Shown: positions 7,873-16,405 of the stretch, in pieces
How positions within the stretch are numbered: position 1 is the first letter of the stretch
Layout: each line of letters begins with the position of its first letter
DNA from: Schoenoplectus triqueter
Taxonomy: Eukaryota > Streptophyta > Magnoliopsida > Poales > Cyperaceae
Direction: 5' to 3'
NCBI GenBank assembly: GCA_964058805.1
Contig: CAXKVV010000712.1
Span: 1-21,709, forward strand
DNA length: 21,709 bases
Made by a program: the position numbers and the translations under genes
Notes under the pieces: model-generated
The model's input: only the letters and a program-made list of their open reading frames with translations
What the model was told of the DNA's origin: nothing
Databases searched by the model: none

Positions 7873-10039
7873 CATGGACAAGATAATAAACAGGTACCAA
7901 CGATTTTCAGATGAGGAGAGAGCTGTGAACAAGGTGCAACAAGATGTTCTGGCAAGTAAATTTAGCAAATATTTGTAATCTGGTTACTGTATACTATCAT
8001 GTACAGATCCAATGTCTTTAACATTTTTTATCCATCTATACTTGTCTTAGATGACATCAATACTTATAGCACTACACTTCAGTTTGAAATTATCTTTAGG
8101 ACATGAGGCACATGTTACATACCTGCTGAAAAGCTGAATGGTGAATGAGTTTTCGAAAAATAGCCAATGCAACATATTCGTACTCAACACGAAATAGATC
8201 CAGAATTTACAGTAGTTATCTTTTCTGCAAAACAAGGAACAGCTAATATATACTGTGGAATGTGAACAAGAAGTAAAATTAGAAGTAAATATACAGTTGA
8301 CAGTTCAAATCACCAACTCAGTAAGTTGGCAGCTGTACAATATTGGTGAAGTCCTAGCTATGACCAGTACTGCATGAAGGCTGATTTTTTCCTCTCGAGA
8401 TCAGCATACAACACAGGATAAAAAAATCTCAAATCGATCTATCTTTAGTTATTGCATAAAGAAAATTACTTTGCCAATTGTACCAGCTAATAAACAGGTT
8501 TTATTTCAGCAGCCTTTGAGATTGTCAGCAGGGTCAGGAGCCAGCTTGGAGGCACTAAAGTTTGTGCAATGGTACTGAATTACTGATCCAATTCTGTACA
8601 AACATTTTAGAAATTTACCTTTTTGATCAAGTCCAAATGCAATAGCTGTTCAATGTACTTTTGGTATCATCGGTATTATTTAGGTTGATCGATGGTTTGG
8701 ACTTTCCAAAGCTAACTTTAGATGAGCTTAATCAAATTGAGAGCAAACTGCAGGCTGCACTGACAATGACCATGAATCACAAGGTAATTAACCCCACATT
8801 AAAGTAAACATTTATGAAAGAAGTAATTGCTGTTGTCTGCTGTCAAGAAAAGAAAAAGTGATGCCCGACTGTATTTCACCGAGAATGGTTCATTGTCAGC
8901 TACTATGGGTGAAACCTGTCCGGTCAAATCACCCAGATAAAATATGTTTACATAAAGCAGTTTCAAAAAAATACCAAAAACATTTGTTCTTATGGTTTTG
9001 GGTGAATGGTTCATGTCAGCTATACTATGGGTGAAACCTGTCCGGTCAAAAAATAAGTTTACATAAAGCACCGTCAAAAAAGATATCAAAAACATTTGTT
9101 CTGATGGTTTCTGGCAAGATACCCTAATTAAAATTTTAGAATTTTTCTATAGAAAACTGTTTGTTTTCTTAGAAAGAAAGTTTTCATGCAGACTATACTG
9201 ATGATGGACAAGATGAATGAACTCCTAGAAAAGGTATGTATTATGGTTCTAACAAGAGCTACAAATAAATTTCCATAGAAATTAGCAACATTTGTTCTGA
9301 AAGTGTTTTGTTAGTTCTCACACAAATATCTGTGATTCAACCCATCTCCTGTACTGTGAAAGGACTTTCCAGGATCGTTTTAACTGTTTAGCATTTTTGA
9401 TAGGCCAAATCTCAAGCTAACTGGCAAAAATGAAATGAGATAGGTGACAATGTGTAACAAATGCTAAAAAGGATAAAAGGATTTTTTTTAAATCTTAGAA
9501 AATTTTGTAAGCACATGAAAGGGTCAAAAGGGAGAAGAGGACTAATGGAAGGTTGGAATTAGCAGAAGTCACTATGATAGAAAATTTCTACTGGCCAGTA
9601 GTGCTCTCTCAGAAGACTTGGATGCACATTGCTCATTCATATTTGATATGAAGGACTCAAAATTAAGTGTCAAAGGCTAAAATGTAGAAATTACATTCCC
9701 AATTTGTTCCTTTAGGTAGGATCTAGAATCTTCAGCCCATGGTCTTATCAAATAGTTGGCTGGACAGAATTAGATTCCAAAGTAAAGGGACTTTGAGATA
9801 TCATTGAGCAAATGACTACCTGCAATTAATTGCAATAGCAACTTCTGAAGATTAATTCAAAATCAAAATAGAACTTCTGAAGAGATTCCCATAGAAAAAA
9901 TTGAAAGAGTTTGAACAAGTCAGGGTTCTGACCATGAATTTCTTCTTGCTTTCATATTCTTCAGGGACAAGCACTTGACCATGTGAACAACCTCATGCTC
10001 TGCATCAGGAATCAAGACCAGACACAGGCATTAGCATAA
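7873..10039 (+). CDS. MIKC-type MADS-box gene, I and K domains (partial, lacks MADS exon), FLC-like
   Basis: Plant MIKC proteins are nuclear transcription factors; the K domain forms the coiled coil for dimer and tetramer assembly. Five exons can be chained with one open frame: 7873-7951 (79 nt), 8510-8571 (62), 8684-8783 (100), 9192-9233 (42) and 9965-10039 (75, with TAA). The 79/62/100/42 lengths and phases are the classic MIKC exons 2-5. Exon 2 reads MDKIINRYQRFSDEER, like the 'MDKILERY' I region. Exons 4 and 5 give LTLDELNQIESKLQAAL and TILMMDKMNELLEK, the amphipathic K-box helices. The T.LMM...LEK exon 5 and the following ..AL...NN resemble the FLC/MAF clade; SOC1- or SVP-type relatives cannot be excluded. 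The MADS DNA-binding exon 1 is not in the window, so the gene is partial here: either it has a first intron above 7.8 kb or exon 1 is lost. The donor of exon 2 is GC, not GT. Confidence 0.82.
7952..7957 (+). other. GC-type 5' splice site after exon 2
   Basis: The conserved 79-nt exon length places the donor at CTG|GCAAGT. This is the consensus of the rare GC-AG intron class (AG|GCAAGT) and no GT occurs at the expected position. The acceptor of this intron is TTTATTTCAG at 8500-8509. Confidence 0.7.
8883..9111 (+). repeat. tandem duplication (about 121 bp) in intron 4 of the MADS gene
   Basis: Unit 1 (8883-9003) and unit 2 (9004 to about 9111) both start GAATGGTTCAT and share ACTATGGGTGAAACCTGTCC, TTTACATAAAGCA and AAAACATTTGTTCT. 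Unit 2 lacks about 13 bases after GGTCAAA. The 98-codon antisense frame across it is a by-product. Confidence 0.92.
9234..9964 (+). other. intron 5 of the MADS gene
   Basis: It begins GTATGT after the 42-nt exon 5 and ends CATATTCTTCAG before the final exon. No internal exon or mobile-element end was recognised. Confidence 0.65.
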
Positions 10040-10062
10040 TCGTCTCTTAATTTCTGTGTTCT

Positions 10063-10068
10063 AATAAA
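10063..10068 (+). terminator. AATAAA polyadenylation-like signal
   Basis: AATAAA lies 24 bases after the TAA at 10037-10039, in the sequence TTCTAATAAAGTTTTG. It would suit transcripts ending in the exon 6 form. Such hexamers are common by chance in AT-rich DNA. Confidence 0.4.
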
Positions 10069-10113
10069 GTTTTGTACCAAATCCATTCAATTTAGTTTTA
10101 TATATTGTACCAG

Positions 10114-10176
10114 AATGAAGAGAGCAACGAGATGGCTAGTGGAGGAGGAGGCCAAAACGGGGGCAACAGTTCCTAG
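10114..10176 (+). CDS. candidate alternative last exon (exon 7) of the MADS gene
   Basis: After the acceptor TATTGTACCAG a phase-0 frame runs 20 codons to TAG and reads NEESNEMASGGGGQNGGNSS. This is a polar, glycine-rich tail typical of MIKC C-terminal ends. To reach it, exon 6 would need a donor before its TAA. The only plausible site is another GC donor, ACACAG|GCATTA after 10027, which would give a 63-nt exon 6. FLC-type genes have seven exons with a short exon 6, so this structure is attractive, but the donor is weak. The alternative is termination at 10039, leaving this as 3' flank. Confidence 0.4.
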   Translation, partial: NEESNEMASGGGGQNGGNSS

Positions 10177-10237
10177 AGAGGTACAAAACAGGCGCAGCAG
10201 TTTCTAGAGAGCAAAATGGGGGCAGCGGCTTCTCACG
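10153..10237 (+). repeat. three imperfect 28-bp tandem units
   Basis: Units start CAAAACGGGGGCAACAG (10153), CAAAACAGGCGCAGCAG (10184) and CAAAATGGGGGCAGCGG (10212). The first two end TCTAGAGAG-like. The array starts inside the candidate last exon and contains its stop codon. Confidence 0.85.
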
Positions 10238-10439
10238 TTGGCTTAATAACTGTTGCTATTTAATATATAGACTCGTATGATATATAAAAGAACTGGAGGC
10301 AGGAATTACTAATTAGCCTTTTGGTTGTATTGTGTGATTTGTATCCTTTCGGAGACCCGATTACATATTATATGCATCTATAAATCGTTCGAGGATTTTA
10401 TGAGGTGAGCAATACAGGGTGTCGTGTAGTAATAAATAA
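10238..10439 (+). other. non-coding sequence 3' of the MADS gene
   Basis: Short AT-rich intergenic sequence between the tandem units and the next open frame. No gene, splice-supported exon or element terminus was recognised. Confidence 0.5.
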
Positions 10440-10718
10440 TTGCAGAGTTCGTCAAATCAACAATTGCTTCAAACTGGTTTAACTCTGACTGTCTTGTTGT
10501 CGTTCTTTGCACGGTGTAGTTGTACGTTTACAGGTCAGATGTTACCTCCAGGAATCACAGAAGACGCGTGTCAAGTTCTGCATGGCTGTATTCTCTCCAG
10601 TCTTATGGAACTGGACAGTGATACCTCTACCTCGGAAGTTGGAACCAACTTTAAGCTGTGTTTGGAACTTTTTCATTCTTCCAGGACCAAGGGTGTAAAG
10701 CGTAAACGGAGCGGATAA
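10440..10718 (+). CDS. unassigned open frame, 92 codons, no ATG at its start
   Basis: An open frame starts directly after the acceptor-like AATAATTGCAG and runs to TAA at about 10716-10718. It has higher GC than both flanks. The reading holds a hydrophobic stretch LTLTVLLSFFARCSCTF, then an acidic/serine segment, then a basic end KGVKRKRSG. An in-frame ATG occurs at QMLPPGITEDACQV. I do not recognise a family. It could be a relic exon, a captured fragment or chance. A second overlapping frame (10507-10698) is equally open, which argues for caution. Confidence 0.2.
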   Translation: MQSSSNQQLLQTGLTLTVLLSFFARCSCTFTGQMLPPGITEDACQVLHGCILSSLMELDSDTSTSEVGTNFKLCLELFHSSRTKGVKRKRSG

Positions 10719-10729
10719 TCCGCTTCGTT
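10705..10729. repeat. 12-bp inverted repeat with 1-base spacer
   Basis: AACGGAGCGGAT and ATCCGCTTCGTT pair with one mismatch around a single A. It sits exactly where composition drops into the AT-rich block to the right, and overlaps the end of the 10440 open frame. Confidence 0.75.
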
Positions 10730-11460
10730 CGATTTTGTATTTAAAAATTGAGGCGTGCTAATTAAATATTTATAAGTTTTTTTTTTCAGAAAATACTATT
10801 TATAAATACTAGCTGTATATATTGCGGCGGATTTTTATTTAGATACATAAAAAAACATAATAGATTATTTTGATAATTGAATATATTTATATTAAGAAAA
10901 ATAAAATTTGCTTGCCTCTATTTTTTAAAATATCTTAATGAAAAATATGATTAATATTTCTAAGAGAAAAAATATTAAAATTTACATTTGATTCTTTTCA
11001 GTTATACAAATAATGTACGTCGTATCATTAATAAAAAATACTTATCAATGAGCAAAATGTTATTTCCGTCAAAAATACGTAATATGATTATCATTTTCAT
11101 CTTTAATATTTCCTCTTAAAAATTATCCGAAATATATTATTTATATTCAAATATTAATGTATTTGCATTTATATCTGATTTGTATTCATAAAAAAATTAT
11201 GTTGATCCAGATATAAATTTGATTTTGTACTCTATTATTTATATCCAAAAAAGATATATTATATTTTTTTTATTTATAAAATACTATTTACTGTCAATTT
11301 TTTTATTTATATATAATATTATTATAAATATATATATTGCATACACTTACACTTACTGTTGATATAATTTTTTTATTATATATATAATTATAATAATATA
11401 TATTAATTTTTATTTGATATCCATCATAAAATTTTCATAAAAAATCATTGAGGTTATCAT
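10730..11460. other. extremely AT-rich non-coding block
   Basis: Dominated by TATATA, AAAATA and TTTTTAT motifs, with no open frame of note. It could be a matrix-attachment-like or decayed element region; nothing specific supports either. Confidence 0.5.
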
Positions 11461-12105
11461 TATACACCTTTATTGCAGCATCGGTTGTTTTCATTTTCCA
11501 TATCTGCATCAACATCATATAGATAGTAAAATAGATGGTAAAATAGGAAGTAGAGAATCTAATTGTAAACTGTGCCGCGTCCATAACATGCTAATATTAT
11601 GATCATACTCAGATCCATATACCCTAGTCCATGGACCAGCGAATGCTCTCCTCACCACATTGACACACTTATTTTTCAGCGGTCTTATTAGTCTAACTGA
11701 AAATAAGGAAAAATACGCAGTCACTATATTTCTCTGGGGTTTTCAATGTAATATTTTTAACTGATTCAAAAAATAAATAAATAATTACAAATATAGTTTA
11801 TAGAATAATTTTGTGTGAAGTACACGGTATGATGACTGCAAATCAATTTTGCAAAAAAGGCGCTCCTCAGTCTGCGTGCTTCTTGATCTATTTTGTTGCA
11901 TATTTTGGAAGTGATGATTTGAATGATCCAAAGAGCATTTCAAATTTTGTATTTTTTATGGGTGATGCGACATTTACATGATTATCGAAGAAATAATTGG
12001 TAGTCACTTTGTCAATATATGAAAGCAGAGTATATCGACTTATCTTTAAATATCATTCTTTTTAGCTATCTAAGTTATTAAAGGAGATGCATTTTCCTCA
12101 ACAGA
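11461..12105. other. non-coding stretch without supported gene
   Basis: A 69-codon minus-strand frame (11515-11724) has no recognisable motif and no good start context. Nothing else was seen. Confidence 0.45.
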
Positions 12106-12480
12106 AGGCGATAAATTTTCGAGCAGATAACAAGTCAGCAGTTGAATTAGAAAGTAATAACAGAATTCAATTTAAGTAATGAATGACAAAAAAGGCAAAG
12201 ACAGACGGTGTATCTCCTTTATTTATAGAGAACCAACCGCTGTTAGTCAATGTGTCAACCATGTTTTTTTCACCTACCTCATTCATTAACCACCTGTTGA
12301 AAGTCTGCTTCATGAATTTTGACTGTTAAGTAAGCAAGGCGAGTAAGTTTTGTTTGAAGTAAGCCAGATCAAACAAAAACAAGTAGGTGCGAAATGTTCT
12401 TCTGCTCATAACGTGCCTACATTCCTCGCTGGGCGAAGAAAAGACACGGAGTGCTGGACGCATATTGATGCTCTGCTACA
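12106..12480 (-). other. promoter-like block (possible LTR or viral-promoter-like relic)
   Basis: The block has more balanced GC than its neighbours. On the minus strand it holds TCTCTATAAATAAAGGAG (about 12213-12230), a strong plant TATA box, followed downstream by a pyrimidine-rich leader. No LTR pair, primer binding site or coding region is associated. Its nature is unresolved: solo LTR, promoter of an unseen gene, or a pararetrovirus-like relic are all possible and none is shown. Confidence 0.25.
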
Positions 12481-12485
12481 GTAAG

Positions 12486-12536
12486 TACTTCTTTAGCGAT
12501 ATAAGTTTCAGTACTTACTTCTTTAGCGACATAAGT
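12486..12536 (+). repeat. 21-bp direct repeat, 30-bp period
   Basis: TACTTCTTTAGCGATATAAGT at 12486-12506 recurs at 12516-12536 with one change (GAC for GAT). Confidence 0.9.
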
Positions 12537-12711
12537 AACTGATAGTGTAAGGACCTAGTCATTCACCAGTAGATTAATTAGTCAAACTAGATGTATGTGG
12601 TAAAATACTTCGCGCCTTAAGTAAGTAGCAAGAAACATTAAATAATGATCTAAAGGAAAATAGAAGATGCTTATTCGGTTCAGAGAGCAGTAATATATTT
12701 GAAAACCCAAG
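12537..12711. other. left flank of the copia element
   Basis: Unique, non-coding sequence between the direct repeat and the retrotransposon; no gene seen. Confidence 0.5.
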
Positions 12712-12716
12712 GGAGG

Positions 12717-13058
12717 TGTTGAAATTAATGTTTTTATATTCATGTTCAGTTTAAAGTTGTTATAGTTATTTTGTTATAGTTATTTTGTTTAGAGTTATGT
12801 TTGTCATGTTTAAAGTTTTAAATAATATTGATGTTTAGGTGGTCTGCTCATTTCCAATCTCTATTTGAAAGCTACTAAACTATTGTAAGGCACGGTATGG
12901 GAATAACTATATGTGTAATAAAAAAAATAATAATGAACTGAAAGAAAATAGTATCTTTTTGAATCCTAAGCAGTTACCTTCTTCTTCTTCCTCTTTCTCT
13001 CTTCCACAACACAAGAAAACAAAGAGATAAACTAAAATAGGACATGCCAAGGCCAACA
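12717..13058 (+). repeat. 5' LTR of the copia element
   Basis: 342 bp, from TGTTGAAATTAATG to ATGCCAAGGCCAACA, with matching ends in the 3' LTR. Shared internal text includes TTTAGAGTTATGTTTGT, TATATGTGTAA and TTCCACAACACAA. A 14-bp unit GTTATAGTTATTTT is duplicated at 12759-12786, absent from the other LTR, which partly explains the length difference. Confidence 0.95.
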
Positions 13059-13062
13059 TAAG

Positions 13063-13079
13063 TGATATCAGAGCTTAGG
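13063..13079 (+). other. primer binding site (initiator tRNA-Met type)
   Basis: TGATATCAGAGCTTAGG starts four bases after the 5' LTR. The plant copia consensus complementary to the 3' end of initiator tRNA-Met is TGGTATCAGAGC, so this site has one change (G to A at position 3). Confidence 0.9.
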
Positions 13080-13196
13080 TTGAGTGAGAATTTGAGTGGA
13101 TCTTCTCTATTGAAGTGGAAAATGAAAATAGAAGTTGGAGACAACACCATGGCCTTATAAGGAGGTGTGTGGGTGTCACACGGAGCGCAACACGCA

Positions 13197-14103
13197 TTTG
13201 ACGATGAGAGTTACGACTATTGGAGTATTAAGATGAAGACTCTCTTTATCTCACAAGATTTATGAGAAATTATGGAAGAAGGCTATGAGGTGAAAGTCAA
13301 GCCCATGACAGTGACGGTGGAAGAGACGAAAAAAGAGAAGGTAGGCACGTCAGCTAGTGTTGAGGAAAAGGAGAATATAAAGAAAGATGTAAAAGCGCTT
13401 TATTTGATTCAACAAGCCATCTCCGATAAGATTTTTCCGAGAATAATTGGGTCTAGAAATTCGAATGAGGCATGGAAGATTTTACAAAAGGAGTTTCAAG
13501 GCACCGACAAGGTTCGAATGGTAAAACTTTTAACTTTGAAGAGAAATTTTCAGAATTTGCAAATGAAGGAGAATGAGGCCCTCAAGGAGTATTTCTCAAA
13601 AGTGATTGAATTGGTAAACCAAATTAAAAGTTTGGGTGAAAATTTGAATGAGAAGTCGGTGTATGAGAAAATTTTAATTAGTTTATCTTAAGTGAAAATT
13701 ATAATAGCATTGCGGCCATTATTGAAGAGATCAAAGACGTTTCTACCTTAAGTGTACATGATTTAATGGGTTTCCTTGAGATGCATGAGCAAAGCTTGAG
13801 TATGTATAATGATCATTCTTTTGAAAGTGCCTTTCAATCAAAACTGAATGTGAACGAGTCAGAAAATCATAGTATGACCAAAAGGGATACATCACGTGGT
13901 GGGTTTAATGGTGGTAGAGGTAAAAGTAACTTTGATAGAGGAGGTGGTAGAAGTGACAACCAAAGTGAGATATAAAAATATATAATTTTTGTAAGAAGTT
14001 TCGGCACATAGAAAAATTTTATAGGAACAAGGGGAAGGCTCAATGTTATCATTGTAAGAAGTATGGTCATATAGAGAAATTTTATCGGTTGAAAAATGAA
14101 AAG
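13197..14103 (+). pseudogene. copia gag (capsid and zinc knuckles), broken
   Basis: Gag forms the virus-like particle that packages element RNA. The frame starts with FDDESYDYWSIKMKTL, the conserved N-terminal copia gag motif. A stop at 13263-13265 replaces the usual Trp. The open part 13272-13691 holds the capsid region with NEAWKILQKEFQG, RMVKLLTLKRNFQNLQMKE and VYEKILISL (UBN2-type domain). It then breaks, continues at 13766-13975 with a glycine/arginine-rich segment (GGFNGGRGKSNFDRGGG), and shifts frame again. Two tandem CCHC-type knuckles follow at about 13982-14086. In the second, CYHCKKYGHIEKFY, the last Cys is Tyr; in the first, both outer Cys positions are Tyr and the Gly is Arg. Nucleic-acid binding is therefore probably lost. 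Confidence 0.88.
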
Positions 14104-14109
14104 CAAACA

Positions 14110-14420
14110 AACTACACCGATGAGCAAAGGGATGATGGAAGTGAGAAAAAGAATGATGGGAGTACCTTCTATGCATGTCAATTGACCGTTGAGAAAAAAA
14201 ATGATGTATGGTATGTTGATAGTGGGTGTAGTAATCACATGACAGGAGTTGAGTCTATCTTTTGCAAGCTTGATACAAATTACAATGGGTAATGGTGCGG
14301 TTGTGAAGTAAAAGGGAAAAGAAACGATTGCAGTGGCATCAAAGAAATGTAGGATGTTGATTCATGATGTGTTGTTTGTGCCTGATTTGTCATAAAATTT
14401 ACTAAGTGTTGGACAATTAA
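14110..14420 (+). pseudogene. copia aspartic protease region, broken
   Basis: The protease cleaves the Gag-Pol polyprotein. VWYVDSGCSNHMTG at about 14206-14247 carries the catalytic DSG triad motif in the standard copia context, so the active-site residues themselves are intact. After FCKLDTNYNG the frame is lost (stop at 14290-14292), and the conserved DVLFVPDL...NLLSVGQL segment continues in another frame near 14370-14420, with a stop between the two halves. Confidence 0.85.
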
Positions 14421-15439
14421 TTGACCATGGTCATGCGGTTCACTTTGAGAGTGTCACGTGTAAAATATATAACAAGGTGGAGAATAAAAGAGAGTTGATG
14501 GCCGTTGTGTACATTGAGAGGAATAGAAATTTTTCACTCACCTTGAGACCGGCTAGAAGTGTTGCTTCAAAAGTCGATGTTGGAGACTTGTTTTGGTTAT
14601 GGCATAAGAGATTTGGGCATGTGAATTTTGAAACTTTGAAGTTGATGAGTAGAAAAAATATGGTTGATGGGCTACCGTAAATAGAAGACAAGAAAGATGT
14701 ATGTGAAACATGTGCTCTTGATAAGATACATCGAAAATCATTTTCAAAGGAGAAGGCTTATTCACATCGATATTTATGGTCCTATGAGCATAAACTCGCA
14801 TGGAAGTAATAGGTAATTACCTTCATAGGTGATTTTTCTAGAATGTGTTGGATATATTTTTTTGAGGTAAAAATCAAAAACTTTTTCAGTTTTTAGAAAT
14901 TTTAGAAAATAGTTGAAAGACAAAGTGGTTGTTTGATAAATAAATTGAGAATTGATAGACGTGGTGAATACAACTCCAAGAAGTTTGAGAAATTTTATTA
15001 GGATATTGGTCTTGAAAGATAATTAACGGTTGAGTATACATCGGAACAAAATGGTATTACCAAAAGAAAGAATAGAATAATTGTTAAAATGATAAGAACG
15101 ATGATGAATGAAAATGGATTGCCTTTGACATTTTGGGTGGAGGTAACATACACAGTGGTTTACTTGTTAAATTGGTGTCTAACGAAAGTGGTTGAAAATA
15201 AGACACCATTTGAAGTATGGTCAGGTGGTAGAAAGCCATCAGTTAATCACTTGAAAGTGTTTGGTTCCATTTGTTATGCACATATTTCAAAAGATATAAG
15301 ACACAAATTTAAAGATAAATGTGAAAAATGTGTGTTTGTAGGTTATAACACCAAGTCAAAGGGTTATAGGCTCTTTAGCTTGAAAAGGAACAAGATGATT
15401 GAAAGTCGAGATGTGATTTTTAATGAGAAAGACAAGTGA
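14421..15439 (+). pseudogene. copia integrase with GAG-pre-integrase zinc finger, broken
   Basis: Integrase inserts the cDNA into the genome. The HHCC finger is visible: LWHKRFGHVNFETL (14596-14640) and, after a stop, VCETCALDKIHRKSF (about 14700-14745). Core motifs follow in other frames: LIHIDIYGPMS (first catalytic Asp), RIDRRGEYNSKKF (second Asp, about 14950) and YTSEQNGITKRKNR. In the last, the catalytic Glu of the usual 'NG.AERKNR' is Lys, a GAA/GAG to AAA type change at about 15061. The segment 15089-15439 is open and includes LPLTFWVE, NKTPFEVWSGGRKPS, LKVFGSICYAHI and the C-terminal KCVFVGYNTKSKGYRLF motif. Several stops separate the pieces, so the domain is not functional. Confidence 0.9.
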
Positions 15440-16400
15440 GATTGGAAGAATAAAGGTATTAAAAGTGTGTCGGTTCAAATTGGAGATGATGCACAAGAAG
15501 GGTCAAGTAGTGATAGCTATGAAAATTATGAAGAAGAACAACAACCATATTCTCCAACAATAAATGTCGGACCGAGCTCATCTTCTCCAAGCTTAACTCC
15601 GGTAAGATTGAGAAGATTAAGTGATATTTATGAAACTTATAATTTTTATATTGTTGAGCCGGAATATTTTGAGCAAGCTATTGGAATGGAAGTGTGGAGA
15701 AATATCATGGAGGATGAGATAAATATGATTGTGAAAAATGAGACTTGGGAGTTGGTTGAAAAACCGAAAGAAAAGGATGTGGTCGGGTTGAAATGGATAT
15801 ACAAGACAAAGACAAATCTGAATGGTTCGGTGTAAAAGTATCAGGCTAGATTGGTAGCAAAAGTATATTCACAACAATCCGAAAATTGATTATCAAGAGA
15901 CATTTGCGTCGGTTACAAGACATGAGACCATAAGGATGCTAATTACATTAGCCGCACATAAGGGTTAGAAATTATATCAACTTGATGTCAAATCAGCTTT
16001 CTTAAATGGAGTATTAAAAGAAGAGGTGTAGGTGGAGCAACACAAGACTTTGAAATTGAAGGTGAAAAAGAGAAAATATACAAGTTGAGGAAGGCATTGT
16101 ACGGGTTAAAGAAAGCACCCCGTGCATGGTATGACAACATTGATGCATACTTCACCGAAAAAAGAATTCAAGAGGAGTCCATTTGAGCCAACACTATATG
16201 TCAAGCATGGTAAAAATGGTATGCTTGTTGTTTCTCTATATATTTATAATTTAATTTTTATCAGAAATGATGAGAAAATGATGCATGAGTTTAAGAATGA
16301 CTTGATGGAAAAATATGAAATGAATCATTTGGGTTTGCTTCATTATTTTTTGGGTATTGAAATTGATCAAAGGGAAGATGGTGTGTTTTTCTCTTAAAAT
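15440..16400 (+). pseudogene. copia reverse transcriptase, broken
   Basis: A linker rich in Ser, Glu and Pro (15467-15610) leads to the polymerase: MEDEINMIVKNETWELVE, VGLKWIYKTKTNLNGSV, then a stop at 15833-15835 where the family has Gln (CAA to TAA). The next motifs, YQARLVAK, HETIRMLITLAA and QLDVKSAFLNG (with the first catalytic Asp), sit in fragments with further stops. KALYGLKKAPRAWYDNI marks the LYGLKQ motif. The YVDD-type active site reads LYIYNLIF at 16239-16256, so both catalytic Asp positions (16245-16250) are changed to Tyr and Asn. The domain ends HYFLGIEIDQREDGVFFS before a stop at 16395-16397. Confidence 0.92.
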
Positions 16401-16405
16401 TTAAG

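Noticed and set aside
8799..9095. 98-codon minus-strand open frame
   Set aside because: It lies across the intron 4 tandem duplication of the MADS gene; its repetitive protein text is a consequence of the duplication.
12709..12716. AAGGGAGG directly before the 5' LTR, resembling a second polypurine tract
   Set aside because: It could hint at a tandem LTR array, but the sequence further left shows no pol or LTR similarity; it is more simply the host target site.
13867..14238. 123-codon minus-strand open frame
   Set aside because: It is antisense to the copia gag/protease region, which has recognisable sense motifs.
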